Assembly (NCBI RefSeq): GCF_000518785.1
Contig: NZ_JAEG01000008.1
Span: 1 to 64,000 of the forward strand
Direction: 5' to 3'
Source: Paenirhizobium selenitireducens ATCC BAA-1503
Lineage (GTDB): Bacteria > Pseudomonadota > Alphaproteobacteria > Rhizobiales > Rhizobiaceae
DNA length: 64,000 nucleotides
Part shown: positions 9,261-17,733 of the stretch, piece by piece
How positions within the stretch are numbered: the stretch's first letter is position 1
How the letters are laid out: every line of letters starts with the position of its first letter
Program-made: the position numbers and the translations under genes
The notes under the pieces: generated by a model
Seen by the model: only the letters and a program-made list of their open reading frames with translations
Told to the model about the DNA's origin: nothing
The model's database searches: none

Positions 9261-9980
9261 CTACCAGGGAGTGGTGCCGCCGGGCTCCACGAAGCGACCG
9301 GACCCGAGCTCTTCCAGCGCAAATCGCACGGGGAGTCGCGCGCCTTCCTGCGGGGTCATCGTGCCGTAACCCGTGAGATCGGTCTTGACGAACCCGGGGC
9401 TTACCGAATTTACCGCAATGCCCGATCCGCGCAGCTCTTCGTGGAGCTGGACCGTCAGCATGTTCAGCGCCGCCTTCGACGCATTGTAGCCGATGAACTG
9501 CGCCGAATAGTAAGGCGATTGCGGATCGCCGTTCAGCGCCAGCGAGCCAAGCGAACTGGCGAGGTTGACGATCCGGGCGGTGCCGGCCGAACGCAACAGC
9601 GGCAGCATGGCCTGGGTGACGGCGAGCGTGCCGAAGAAATTCGTCTCCATGACCCGACGCACCGCGTCGAGCGACGCCTTGCCTGGCGGACCGTCGGCAG
9701 GGTCGAAAATGCCGGCATTGTTGACGAGGATGTCGAGCTTGCCGTGCGTCTCGCCGATCTGTCCGGCGGCCGCGACGATCGATGCAGGATCCAGCAGGTC
9801 GAGCGCAAGGACCTCCGCCAACAGCCCCTCGCCGGCGAGATCTGCTGCTGCCGCGCGGCCCCGTTCCGCGTCGCGCGCGCCGATGATGACATGGATACCC
9901 GCCTCGGCGAGCTGCCGGGCGATTTCGAGGCCGATTCCCTTGTTGGCTCCGGTAGCAAGTGCAATCCGTGTATCGGCCAT
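9261..9980 (-). CDS. Short-chain dehydrogenase/reductase
   Basis: Classical SDR oxidoreductase of 239 residues, NAD(P)-dependent, substrate unknown. The cofactor motif TGANKGIG is at residues 10-17, NNAG at 87-90, the catalytic serine is in NLASSLGS near 142-143, and the active-site pair is Y165 and K169 in YNASK. An SPGFVKTDLT loop follows. The Arg at position 36 (GARDAER) hints at NADP preference. It is transcribed divergently from a TetR-family gene with a 70-base gap containing a 14-bp near-palindrome, so it is probably the TetR protein's target; stress-type or solvent-type reductases are often controlled that way. Confidence 0.92.
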   Translation of the reverse strand: MADTRIALATGANKGIGLEIARQLAEAGIHVIIGARDAERGRAAAADLAGEGLLAEVLALDLLDPASIVAAAGQIGETHGKLDILVNNAGIFDPADGPPGKASLDAVRRVMETNFFGTLAVTQAMLPLLRSAGTARIVNLASSLGSLALNGDPQSPYYSAQFIGYNASKAALNMLTVQLHEELRGSGIAVNSVSPGFVKTDLTGYGTMTPQEGARLPVRFALEELGSGRFVEPGGTTPW

Positions 9981-10020
9981 CCGAACTCCCTTTCCTTTTG
10001 CTGCGATGCCGACAAATATA

Positions 10021-10034
10021 TGAAGGATCGTTCA
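10021..10034. promoter_or_regulatory. Candidate TetR operator
   Basis: TGAAGGATCGTTCA reads the same on both strands at 12 of 14 positions (TGAAsGATCsTTCA). It lies in the 70-base gap between the divergent SDR and TetR genes, 17 bases before the TetR start, which is where an autoregulatory operator would be expected. Confidence 0.55.
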
Positions 10035-10050
10035 GTTTGAGGATTCGCTT

Positions 10051-10689
10051 TTGGCTCCCGCAACGCCCCGAGCCCTGACGCCCCGGAAAAGGCCGCGTCA
10101 GGCACGCGCCACCGCCACGGTGGATGCGATATTCGAAGCGACCATTCAGGTTTTGCTGAGCGCTGGACCGCATCGTTTGACCACCACGCGGGTGGCCGAG
10201 CGGGCCGGGGTCTCGGTCGGGACGATGTACCAGTATTTTCCGCACAAGCAGGCGCTGATCTATGCGTTGAACGAACGCTATCTTGAGGTCCTGGCGGGAA
10301 AGATCGAGACGACATGCCGAGCGTCTCACGGCGCACCCGTCGGGAGGATGGCCGAAGCGCTCATCGACACCTACTGGCGGGCGAAGACGGAACGGGCCGA
10401 TGTGACGCGGGCGTTATACCGGTCCGTGGTCGAACTGGACAACGAAGCGCTGATCGAGACCTTCGCCCGACGGGTCGATGCGGCGACCGTCGCCATGCTC
10501 CGCACAGCCCCGGATGCGCGCTTCGAGAATGTCGAGCACGTCAATCTGACGCTCGTGACGGTCATATTCGGAACGGTGCGCAACGCCTTCGAGCGGCAGC
10601 TTTCGGAAGATGAGGCCGCTGCATTGCGGGCTCAGCTGACCTCGATGTGCCAGGCCTATCTGAAAGCGCAGATAACCGGGGAGACCTGA
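10051..10689 (+). CDS. TetR/AcrR family transcriptional regulator
   Basis: One-component repressor of 212 residues. The N-terminal DNA-binding domain is clear: ATIQVLLSAGPHRLTTTRVAERAG, then the recognition helix region VSVGTMYQYFPHKQAL (about residues 53-68). The C-terminal ligand domain is not assignable. The start is TTG at 10051, supported by the SD TGAGGA eight bases upstream; there is no in-frame ATG before the helix-turn-helix. It diverges from the SDR gene and probably represses it and itself through the palindrome at 10021-10034. The gene ends convergent to the CpdR-like regulator, with a weak stem-loop (10694-10718) between them. Confidence 0.9.
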   Translation: MAPATPRALTPRKRPRQARATATVDAIFEATIQVLLSAGPHRLTTTRVAERAGVSVGTMYQYFPHKQALIYALNERYLEVLAGKIETTCRASHGAPVGRMAEALIDTYWRAKTERADVTRALYRSVVELDNEALIETFARRVDAATVAMLRTAPDARFENVEHVNLTLVTVIFGTVRNAFERQLSEDEAAALRAQLTSMCQAYLKAQITGET

Positions 10690-10725
10690 CGGTCCGTCGC
10701 GATCAAGAGCTGCGACGGGCGCAGT

Positions 10726-11085
10726 TCACTGGGCGAGCGCCATGGCGACGGCCTTGCGGATGTCGGGAAGGGCGAAGGGTTTCGAAACCACGTCGACGAT
10801 CTTGGCCGACAGGTCGTCTGCCCGTTCGCGCTGTTCGGCATAGCCGGTCATCAGCAGGATCTTGAGGTCGGGAAAGGACGAGGCGGCGCGGTGGGCAAGC
10901 TCGATGCCATCCATCACCGGCATGCGGATATCCGACAGCAACAGATCGAAGCTCTCTTCCGCAAGGCGTTCGAGCCCTTCGGCACCGTCGGCGGCCTCGA
11001 AGGTCTCGTGACCGTCGAGACGCAACGCGCGGGCCACGAAGGAGCGCAGCGAATCTTCGTCTTCCGTAATGAGGATTTTCGCCAT
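10726..11085 (-). CDS. cpdR: Single-domain response regulator, CpdR-like
   Basis: Stand-alone receiver domain of 119 residues: acidic pair ED at 8-9, phospho-acceptor D52 in LLLSDIRMP, T80 in LLMTGYAE and K102 in VVSKPF. No output domain. It strongly resembles CpdR proteins, which in Caulobacter and Sinorhizobium receive phosphate through ChpT and, when unphosphorylated, direct ClpXP to degrade cell-cycle proteins such as CtrA. I chose ATG 11085 (MAKILITEDED) with AAGG upstream; the track of open frame extends to 11130 but that extension lacks an SD and is not receiver-like. The cpdR name is inferred from similarity as I remember it; other single-receiver regulators are possible. Confidence 0.75.
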   Translation of the reverse strand: MAKILITEDEDSLRSFVARALRLDGHETFEAADGAEGLERLAEESFDLLLSDIRMPVMDGIELAHRAASSFPDLKILLMTGYAEQRERADDLSAKIVDVVSKPFALPDIRKAVAMALAQ

Positions 11086-11232
11086 GATCGCCTTGCTCCG
11101 GGTCCATTCATTGTCCGAGAGCGAAATCACCAGAGTTTCGTTTGCGATCGGTAAACGCCAAGGGGGCTGACCGCCCCCATGGTTAACAACTGCTCTTCGC
11201 TCCGGGGCGACACTTCGCCCGGGGGGAAAGGC

Positions 11233-11784
11233 TCAGGCCTCGTCAACGTCTCCGGTGACGACCCCGACGAAGGGCAGTTCGCGGAAGGCATAGGCGACGT
11301 CCATGCCGTAGCCGACGACGAAATAGTCCGGGCATTCGAAGCCGACATAATCGGCCTCGAGCTGTTCCACGCGCTTCACCTTCTTGTCGAGCAGCACGGC
11401 CAGCGACACGTTGGAGGCACCGCGCTCCAGGAGCAGTTCCTTGGCAAACTTGAGCGTGCGGCCGGATTCGAGGATGTCGTCGATCAGCAGAACGTCGCGG
11501 CCATGCACGTCGCTGTCGATGTCCTTGACGATCCTGACCCCTTGCGAGACGGTACCCGTGCCATAGCTGGACAGGGTGATGAACTCGACCTCGGGCGCAA
11601 GCCCGACATCGTGCAGGGCACGGATGAGGTCGGCGGCGAAGATGAACGAGCCCTTGAGGACCGCGATCACCAGCAGGTCGTTCGCCGGACCCTTGGCGAT
11701 TTCGGCGGCGAGCTGGTGGTTGCGCTCATCGATCTGCCGGGCGGTGTAGAGCGGCTCGATGTTTTTTCCGCGGACGACGGGCAT
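11233..11784 (-). CDS. hpt: Hypoxanthine phosphoribosyltransferase
   Basis: Purine salvage enzyme that joins hypoxanthine (and usually guanine) to PRPP, giving IMP or GMP. The type I PRT fold is plain: VLKGSFIFAADLIRAL near residues 42-57, and the PRPP-binding loop VLLIDDILESGRT at 98-110 with the acidic pair DD. The purine-binding loop DYVGFECPDYFVVGYGMD lies near the C-terminus. Length 183 is typical. A very good SD (AAAGGAG) precedes the ATG. It is followed on the same strand by the CpdR-like gene after about 150 bases. Confidence 0.96.
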   Translation of the reverse strand: MPVVRGKNIEPLYTARQIDERNHQLAAEIAKGPANDLLVIAVLKGSFIFAADLIRALHDVGLAPEVEFITLSSYGTGTVSQGVRIVKDIDSDVHGRDVLLIDDILESGRTLKFAKELLLERGASNVSLAVLLDKKVKRVEQLEADYVGFECPDYFVVGYGMDVAYAFRELPFVGVVTGDVDEA

Positions 11785-11867
11785 GGCTTACTCCTTTGAG
11801 CGCTGCGGCTGGGCCGGACGTCACGGCCGGTCATGGAAAGTGTTGGCCGATAGCACAGTCGGGGGCG

Positions 11868-12548
11868 TCAGGCACCCGATTCCTCGAAGGAAAGCCTGAG
11901 TTCCGGCGTTTTTCCACCGGGATGCAGCAATCGCGCCGTGATGCCGCGGCTGTGGCCCGCGTCGATCTCACCGACCGGTGTGGCGATATAGGTGCTGGCG
12001 ATGACCTGTCCGCCGGCGATCAGGTCGGCCCTGAGCTTCGGCACCTGGCTTTTCGCCGCACTGCGGTTTTCGATGATGGCATTGACCTGGAGAATGCGCA
12101 TGCCGTCGGCGTCACGCGGGGTGAGGCTGACATGGGTGATGTCCAGCGGACCGGCACTCGCCTGCTCCGCCGGGCTCCCGACGATCAGGCCCGCAAGCGC
12201 GAAGATCACCACGAAGACCAGGGCGACGAAGGCGGCAAAGCCGCGATCGGAAAAGGATTGCAGCGCCTTCTCGGTACGGCGCAGCGACCCGCCGGCAAGG
12301 CTCGCCCAGCGGTTGACACCGGCGGCGCGGCGGTCGGATCCAGAGAACCGGCGATTGTCGTTGGAGCTTCGTGCAGCGTCCGGCCGGCGCGGCACCTCGC
12401 GCGTCGTGACGGGCACGGAGACGAAATGTGCATCGATCACGTCGGCCGAGGCACTCAGGATGGATCTCTGCGGACGCCGGGGTCGCGCGGGCGGCAGAAG
12501 GTCGACTTCCGGCGTCGCCGGCCCTCGTCTCGAGCGGAATGCGTTCAT
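11868..12548 (-). CDS. Membrane-anchored protein of unknown function (DUF3426-like)
   Basis: A 226-residue protein. The first ~115 residues are Arg/Pro/Ser-rich and probably disordered; a single membrane helix follows (FAAFVALVFVVIFALAGLIVG), then an extracytoplasmic domain of about 90 residues (DITHVSLTPRDADGMRILQVNAI..., RNR-type beta strands ending TPELRLSFEE) that resembles the DUF3426 / FxLYD-like domains seen next to hpt and ftsE in Rhizobiaceae. I use ATG 12548 (MNAFRSRRG); the open frame reaches a TTG at 12587 but that start is poor. Function unknown. It diverges from ftsE, with about 200 bases between them. Confidence 0.72.
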   Translation of the reverse strand: MNAFRSRRGPATPEVDLLPPARPRRPQRSILSASADVIDAHFVSVPVTTREVPRRPDAARSSNDNRRFSGSDRRAAGVNRWASLAGGSLRRTEKALQSFSDRGFAAFVALVFVVIFALAGLIVGSPAEQASAGPLDITHVSLTPRDADGMRILQVNAIIENRSAAKSQVPKLRADLIAGGQVIASTYIATPVGEIDAGHSRGITARLLHPGGKTPELRLSFEESGA

Positions 12549-12749
12549 CTTTCCGGTGCCTTTCGCATAGACCCGCCGACCGGCCAAATCTGGGCATTGA
12601 AACGAATCCCCTCCAGTCGTAAATTCAAATGGTTAATGCTTCGAAAAGATGCGTCGGAAGGCGCCATCTTTCGGGCGGAATTTACCGGCTGTTAACCCTC
12701 TTCGTTAACATGGTGCAGACCCACGCGATCTGTCAGACTGGCTGAACCC

Positions 12750-13409
12750 TTGATCCACTTCGAAAATGTCGGCTTGCGCTATGGAATGGGACCGGAGATC
12801 CTCCGCGACCTGACCTTCGATATTCCGAAGCGTTCCTTCCAGTTCCTGACCGGCCCGTCTGGCGCCGGCAAGACGACGCTGCTGCGCCTGCTGTTCATGT
12901 CGCTGCAGCCGACGCGCGGACTGATCCGCAGCTTCGGCCGCGACATCACCAAGATCCCGCGCGCCGAACTGCCCATGCTGCGCCGACGCGTCGGAATCGT
13001 CTTCCAGGATTTCCAGCTGCTCGATCACCTGACCACCTACGAGAACGTCGCGCTGCCGCTGCGGGTTCGCGGCAAGGAAGAGACGGGCTATCGCGGCGAC
13101 GTGCTGGAACTGCTGAAATGGGTGGGCCTCGGCGAGCGCATCAACGTTCTGCCGCCGGTCCTGTCGGGCGGTGAAAAGCAGCGCGTGGCGATCGCCCGCG
13201 CCCTGATCGACCGGCCGGAGATCCTGCTGGCCGACGAACCGACAGGCAATGTCGACCCGCCGATGGCGCGGCGCCTGCTCAGCCTTTTCCTCGAATTGAA
13301 CCGTCTCGGCACCGCCGTGGTGATCGCCACCCACGATCTCGCGCTGATGGACCAGGTCGACGCCCGGCGCATGATCCTCACAGACGGGCGGCTCGACATC
13401 TATGACTGA
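12750..13409 (+). CDS. ftsE: Cell division ATP-binding protein FtsE
   Basis: ATPase of the FtsEX complex at the division site, which activates septal peptidoglycan hydrolases. ABC motifs: Walker A GPSGAGKT at residues 35-42, signature LSGGEKQRVAIARAL, Walker B ILLADEPTGN, and the H-loop in VVIATHD. Length 219 is normal. The start is TTG at 12750 (MIHFENVGLRYG); no good upstream ATG exists. Its 3' end overlaps ftsX by 8 bases, so the two are translationally coupled. Confidence 0.95.
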   Translation: MIHFENVGLRYGMGPEILRDLTFDIPKRSFQFLTGPSGAGKTTLLRLLFMSLQPTRGLIRSFGRDITKIPRAELPMLRRRVGIVFQDFQLLDHLTTYENVALPLRVRGKEETGYRGDVLELLKWVGLGERINVLPPVLSGGEKQRVAIARALIDRPEILLADEPTGNVDPPMARRLLSLFLELNRLGTAVVIATHDLALMDQVDARRMILTDGRLDIYD

Positions 13410-14430
13410 GCGCGACCAGAACGACCGGCGCGCACCGCGCGCGGCCGCCACCAAGCCCCAGGCACCGCGCCGGACCGAGATGACGGTCAGGCCGACAGGC
13501 CCGATCCTGCCGCCCTCCAACATCCAGGGCAATGCGCTGCTGGTGGTGATCGCCATCATGGCCTTCCTCGCCTGCCTGACGCTCGGCGCCGTCAGCATGG
13601 TGCGCGCCACCGCGGCCGGCTGGCAGAGCCAGATCGCCCGCGAGATCACCATCCAGATCAAGCCGGACGACGGTCTGGACATGGATAAGGCGCTGATCAA
13701 GGCGCGCGACCTGGCGCTGACCTTCGTCGGCACGAAGGAAGGCCAGATCATGGACGACGAGGCGACCGCCCGGCTGCTGGAGCCGTGGCTGGGCACGGGC
13801 CTCGACCTCAATGAACTTCCGGTGCCGCGCCTCGTCATCGTCACCATCGACGAAGCCAACCCGCCCGACTTCGCCGCCATGCGCGACCTGTTGAAGACCG
13901 AGGTGCCGCAGGCCTTCCTCGACGACCACCGCACCTGGGTCGACCGCCTCGTGCAGATGGCGCGGACCACCGTGCTGATCGGATCCGGCGTCCTCGTGCT
14001 CGTCTTCACCGCCATGGTGCTGACCGTGGTCTTCGCCACGCGCGGCGCGCTGTCGGGCAATCGCCATATCATCGAGGTGCTGCACTTCGTCGGCGCCGAA
14101 GGCTCGTTCGTCGCCCAGGAGTTCCAGAAGCACTTCCTGAAGATCAGCCTGAAGGGTGCCGCCGCCGGCGGTCTTCTGGCGGCCGGCCTGTTCGCACTCG
14201 CCGGCTACTGGCAGAGCCGCTCGCTCGCCACGCCCGAGAGCGACCAGGCGGCGGCCCTGTTCGGCACGTTTTCCATCGGCTATCTCGGCTATCTGGGGAT
14301 TTTCGCGACCATGATCGTGATCGCGCTCCTGACCACGCTGACGGCGCGGCTGACCGTGATCCGGACGATCTACGAGATCGACCTCATCCGCTCCGACCCG
14401 GCACGCACCGACGGCCTGCTGGGCGACTGA
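13402..14430 (+). CDS. ftsX: Cell division protein FtsX
   Basis: Membrane partner of FtsE. A cytoplasmic Arg/Pro-rich N-terminus of about 45 residues leads to the first membrane helix (ALLVVIAIMAFLACLTLGAV), then a periplasmic loop of ~130 residues, and three more helices in the C-terminal half (VLIGSGVLVLVFTAMVLTVV; AAAGGLLAAGLFALAGYW; YLGIFATMIVIALLTTLT). The four-helix MacB/FtsX-type layout and gene overlap with ftsE make the assignment secure. Length 342. Confidence 0.93.
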   Translation: MTERDQNDRRAPRAAATKPQAPRRTEMTVRPTGPILPPSNIQGNALLVVIAIMAFLACLTLGAVSMVRATAAGWQSQIAREITIQIKPDDGLDMDKALIKARDLALTFVGTKEGQIMDDEATARLLEPWLGTGLDLNELPVPRLVIVTIDEANPPDFAAMRDLLKTEVPQAFLDDHRTWVDRLVQMARTTVLIGSGVLVLVFTAMVLTVVFATRGALSGNRHIIEVLHFVGAEGSFVAQEFQKHFLKISLKGAAAGGLLAAGLFALAGYWQSRSLATPESDQAAALFGTFSIGYLGYLGIFATMIVIALLTTLTARLTVIRTIYEIDLIRSDPARTDGLLGD

Positions 14431-14500
14431 TGCGGCGAATGCCTGTTGAATGCCACAAAGCCGCCTGTTCCGCATGGAATAAGCAAGCTATGCACGTATC

Positions 14501-15226
14501 ATGACGATGGGTCAGATGAGTCGCGACAGAGCATTCCGCGAGCAACAGCCGCAGCATAGCGCCGGCGGCCTTTTCGCCCGCCGGGGACGCTTGCGCCGCG
14601 TTTTGCGCTATGGCGGGCTGGCCGCCATCTTCCTCGTCGCCGTCTTCCTCGCCGGTTTCCTGTGGTTCGCCGATTCCGTGACCACGCTTGCCCCGCCCTC
14701 CCAGGCACGCGCCGATGCGATCGTCGTGTTGACCGGCGGCTACCAGCGCATCGACCAGGCGGTCGAACTGCTGCGGCGCGGTTCCGGTCGCCGCCTGCTC
14801 ATTTCCGGCGCGCATCCGACGACCTCGCCGGCCCAGATCCGCAAGATGACGCAAGCCTCGCGCGATCTGTTCGATTGCTGTGTCGATGTGGGCTACGAAG
14901 CGCTCGACACGATCGGCAATGCCAACGAGATCTCGCGCTGGATCCACGATCACGGCTACACCTCGGTCCTCGTCGTGACCAACAACTACCATATGCCGCG
15001 TAGCCTGATGGAACTGCGCCGCAGGGATCGGGCAACGACCTATATTCCCTATCCGGTGGTCAATTCCGACCTCAAGCACACCGACTGGTATGCCGAGCCC
15101 GACGTGCTGCGCACGCTGCTGTCGGAATATGGCAAGACGCTGATCGCCTATGCCCGCGGCCTCATCGGCTGGGGCAGCGGCGACGGGCTGCGCTCGACGG
15201 CGAAAATCGCCAAGACCTCCGGCTGA
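14501..15226 (+). CDS. YdcF/ElyC family protein (DUF218)
   Basis: A 241-residue protein with one N-terminal membrane helix (GLAAIFLVAVFLAGFLWFADSV) and a DUF218 domain: ADAIVVLTGGYQRIDQAVELL near the start, LISGAHP in the middle and VVTNNYHMPRSLMEL near the end. E. coli relatives (ElyC, SanA, YdcF) act in envelope integrity; the precise reaction is not known. It lies between ftsX and plsC in the same direction, an order common in rhizobia and suggestive of a cell-envelope role. The start could instead be ATG 14516 (MSRDRAF). Confidence 0.85.
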   Translation: MTMGQMSRDRAFREQQPQHSAGGLFARRGRLRRVLRYGGLAAIFLVAVFLAGFLWFADSVTTLAPPSQARADAIVVLTGGYQRIDQAVELLRRGSGRRLLISGAHPTTSPAQIRKMTQASRDLFDCCVDVGYEALDTIGNANEISRWIHDHGYTSVLVVTNNYHMPRSLMELRRRDRATTYIPYPVVNSDLKHTDWYAEPDVLRTLLSEYGKTLIAYARGLIGWGSGDGLRSTAKIAKTSG

Positions 15227-15314
15227 GCCGCCGAGGAAATCCCGCGACGGCGCTTTTTATCCTGGGCGAATTGCGATAGGGACGTTTTCACGCCCGCCCG
15301 AGGAAAAGCGCCTT

Positions 15315-16106
15315 ATGATCATCCTGCGTTCCATCCTGTTCAACACGCTCTTCTACACCAGTCTGATACTGCAGATGGTGCTGCAGTCGCCGTACTATTT
15401 CCTGGCGTCGCGCAAGAAGGCCTTCGCCATCCCGAAGAACTGGGCGCGCTCCAACCACTGGCTGATGGAAAAGATCGTCGGCACCACCTTCACAGTGGAA
15501 GGCCTGGAGAACATCCCGCAGGGCGGCTACATCCTGGCGCCGAAGCACCAGTCCCTGTGGGACACCTATGCGCTGCTCCCCTGGCTCGACGATCCGGTCT
15601 ACATCCTCAAGCGCGAACTGATGTGGATCCCGATCTTCGGCTGGTATGTCGCCCGCCAGAAGATGATCCCGGTCGATCGCGGCGCCCGCGGCAAGGTGAT
15701 GGTCAAGGTCATGGAACGGGCCAAGCAGGAAATGGCGGCCGGCCGCCAGTTGATCATCTATCCGGAAGGCACCCGCCGCCCGGCCGGCGCCGAGCCCGCC
15801 TACAAGTACGGCATCGCCCGCATCTACCGCGATCTCGACGTCCCGGTCGTGCCCGTCGCCATGCATCCGGGCCTGTTCTGGCCGCGCCGCAAGTTCCTGC
15901 GCTTCCCCGGCCATTTCAAGGTGAGGATCCTGCCGCCGATCGAGGCGGGACTGGACCCCGACGTGTTTTACCAGACGCTGATCGAAAAGCTGGAAAAGGC
16001 GAGCGATGAACTGCTGATCGAGACCGTGCGCGACAACCCGCAGGTGCCCCTGCCGCCGACGGCCGTGCAGCGGCTCAAGGAGTTGCAGGCGGAACAGACG
16101 GCCTGA
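15315..16106 (+). CDS. plsC: 1-acyl-sn-glycerol-3-phosphate acyltransferase
   Basis: Transfers an acyl chain to lysophosphatidic acid to form phosphatidic acid. A hydrophobic N-terminus anchors it (SILFNTLFYTSLILQMVLQ). The acyltransferase motifs are the catalytic H78xxxxD83 (HQSLWD) and the glycerophosphate-binding PEGTR at 150-154. I place the start at ATG 15315 with GAGGA upstream; the frame is open further back but that part overlaps the DUF218 gene in another frame. Length 263. Fourth gene in the ftsE-ftsX-DUF218-plsC run. Confidence 0.92.
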   Translation: MIILRSILFNTLFYTSLILQMVLQSPYYFLASRKKAFAIPKNWARSNHWLMEKIVGTTFTVEGLENIPQGGYILAPKHQSLWDTYALLPWLDDPVYILKRELMWIPIFGWYVARQKMIPVDRGARGKVMVKVMERAKQEMAAGRQLIIYPEGTRRPAGAEPAYKYGIARIYRDLDVPVVPVAMHPGLFWPRRKFLRFPGHFKVRILPPIEAGLDPDVFYQTLIEKLEKASDELLIETVRDNPQVPLPPTAVQRLKELQAEQTA

Positions 16107-16109
16107 ACG

Positions 16110-16658
16110 TCAGGCCACGATGTTTTCGAGCCGTTCGATTTCCGCGACCACCTGTTCGAGCCAGTGGTCGCGGATGCCCATTTCCTGCAGATGCGCGACC
16201 GTGTTCGCCACATAGACCGGATTGGGCCCGGAGACGCCGACCGCCTGGTTGACGATGCGCGCCGCTTCCTCGATCGAAACCGCACCGCCATATTGATGAT
16301 GGGCACGATCAACGACGTAGGTCAGCGCCTGTACCTTGCGACCGTCATCGAGCCTGACGGGCAGAATGCGCTCAAGGTAGACGAAGGTCACCAATTCGCG
16401 CTGGCGCAGGTATTCGATCGTCTCTTCACGGTCACGCAACGCCACCCGGAAGGCAAGGCCACGGCAGGACCCGCCACGGTCGAGGCCGAGCACCAGACCG
16501 GGCGTTTCCCTCGTCCCTCGATGATGCCAGGATCGGACGCAGAGCGACCGCCGATAGCCGATCATCCGGCCCTGCATCCGCTCCTCGTAGGAAAAGCCCG
16601 GATTCCACATCAGCGATCCGTAGCCAAACACCCAAAATTCGTCCATATCGCCGGTCAT
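16110..16658 (-). CDS. Gamma-glutamylcyclotransferase, ChaC type
   Basis: Likely glutathione-specific gamma-glutamylcyclotransferase, releasing 5-oxoproline from glutathione or gamma-glutamyl peptides in the cytoplasm. The substrate-binding loop is VFGYGSLMWNPGF near the N-terminus, and the catalytic glutamate is expected in YLRQRELVTF. About 180 residues, as usual for ChaC. The start may be ATG 16658 (MTGDMDEF) or ATG 16646 (MDEFWVF); neither has a strong SD. It diverges from the DUF2125 gene, with the starts about 50-65 bases apart, and ends only 4 bases from the plsC stop. Confidence 0.88.
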   Translation of the reverse strand: MTGDMDEFWVFGYGSLMWNPGFSYEERMQGRMIGYRRSLCVRSWHHRGTRETPGLVLGLDRGGSCRGLAFRVALRDREETIEYLRQRELVTFVYLERILPVRLDDGRKVQALTYVVDRAHHQYGGAVSIEEAARIVNQAVGVSGPNPVYVANTVAHLQEMGIRDHWLEQVVAEIERLENIVA

Positions 16659-16710
16659 TCCAGAATACCGGCCGGATTGCCGGATCACCATTTTACGTTT
16701 GGAGCGCCAG

Positions 16711-17724
16711 ATGGCAACGTCGCGTGAGGAAAACCGCAGTCCCGCCACCCGCAAGGTCGTGCGACTCGGCATCGCCGTCGCCGTCGGCATGCTCGTCTAT
16801 AGCGGCTTGTGGTTTGGCGCGGCAGGGGCGCTGGAAAAGAAACTCGCCGCGATCCTTAGCGGCGACAACCCGGCCGCCATCGAGGCCGCCTGTCCGGACA
16901 TGAACGTCGGCGGCTATCCCTTCCGCATCGGCGTGACCTGCACGGCGCTTTCGGTCGACGACCATTTCCACGGCCTTTCGGCCACGTTCGGCGCCTTTCG
17001 CTCGGCGGCCCAGGTCTATGCGCCGGGCCACGTGCTGTGGGAACTGGAGGGACCGGGGCAGTTGCGCTCCAGTCTCGGCTTTTCGCTGGCGCTGCAATGG
17101 TCGCAGATGCGCTCGAGCCTCAACACCGGTCTGTCGGGCATCGACCGCAGCTCGATCGAGGTCAAGGACCTGCAATCCCTGCTGACGGCGCAGGTCGACG
17201 GAGAGACCATCGAGACAAAGACCCCGCATGCCGAGGCGCATGTGCGCCGTTCCGGCGATGATCTCGATCTGGCGGTCCTTGCCCGGGACGCGGTTCTGTC
17301 GCTGCATGGCCAGCCTCCGCTTCTGCCGCCGCTCTCGGCGAGCATCGACATGACCCTGATCGGCAAGGCGAAATATCTCGATCTCGAGGGCGACCGCGGC
17401 GAAGGGCTCTACGGCAGCGAAGGTGAGATCCGCCGGTTCGTCGCCGACATGGGCGAGGGGCGCGTATTGACGCTTTCCGGCCCGGTGTCGATCGGCACGG
17501 ACGGCATGCTGTCGGGCAAGCTCCACGTCGAGATCGAGGGCATCATGGCCTGGCAGGAGACCCTGCGGAATGCGTTTCCGGACGAGCGGGAAACGATAGA
17601 CAATGCCGCCAGTGTGCTCGGGGCGCTGTTTTCCGGCAAGGACAAGGGCAGCGCCGACCTGACCGTGACCAACGGCGTGGTCTCGTTGGGCATCTTCCCG
17701 ATCGCCGTCCTGCCGCCCCTCTGA
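16711..17724 (+). CDS. DUF2125 family protein
   Basis: A 337-residue protein with an N-terminal membrane anchor or signal (VVRLGIAVAVGMLVYSGLWF) and a large exported domain rich in beta-strands (NVGGYPFRIGVTC, VYAPGHVLWELEGPG, GEGRVLTLSGPVS). This matches my memory of DUF2125, an alphaproteobacterial family of unknown function. The start ATG 16711 is preceded by TGGAG; an upstream TTG at 16699 is less likely. Convergent with tyrC. Confidence 0.82.
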   Translation: MATSREENRSPATRKVVRLGIAVAVGMLVYSGLWFGAAGALEKKLAAILSGDNPAAIEAACPDMNVGGYPFRIGVTCTALSVDDHFHGLSATFGAFRSAAQVYAPGHVLWELEGPGQLRSSLGFSLALQWSQMRSSLNTGLSGIDRSSIEVKDLQSLLTAQVDGETIETKTPHAEAHVRRSGDDLDLAVLARDAVLSLHGQPPLLPPLSASIDMTLIGKAKYLDLEGDRGEGLYGSEGEIRRFVADMGEGRVLTLSGPVSIGTDGMLSGKLHVEIEGIMAWQETLRNAFPDERETIDNAASVLGALFSGKDKGSADLTVTNGVVSLGIFPIAVLPPL

Positions 17725-17733
17725 GTTGGGCGG

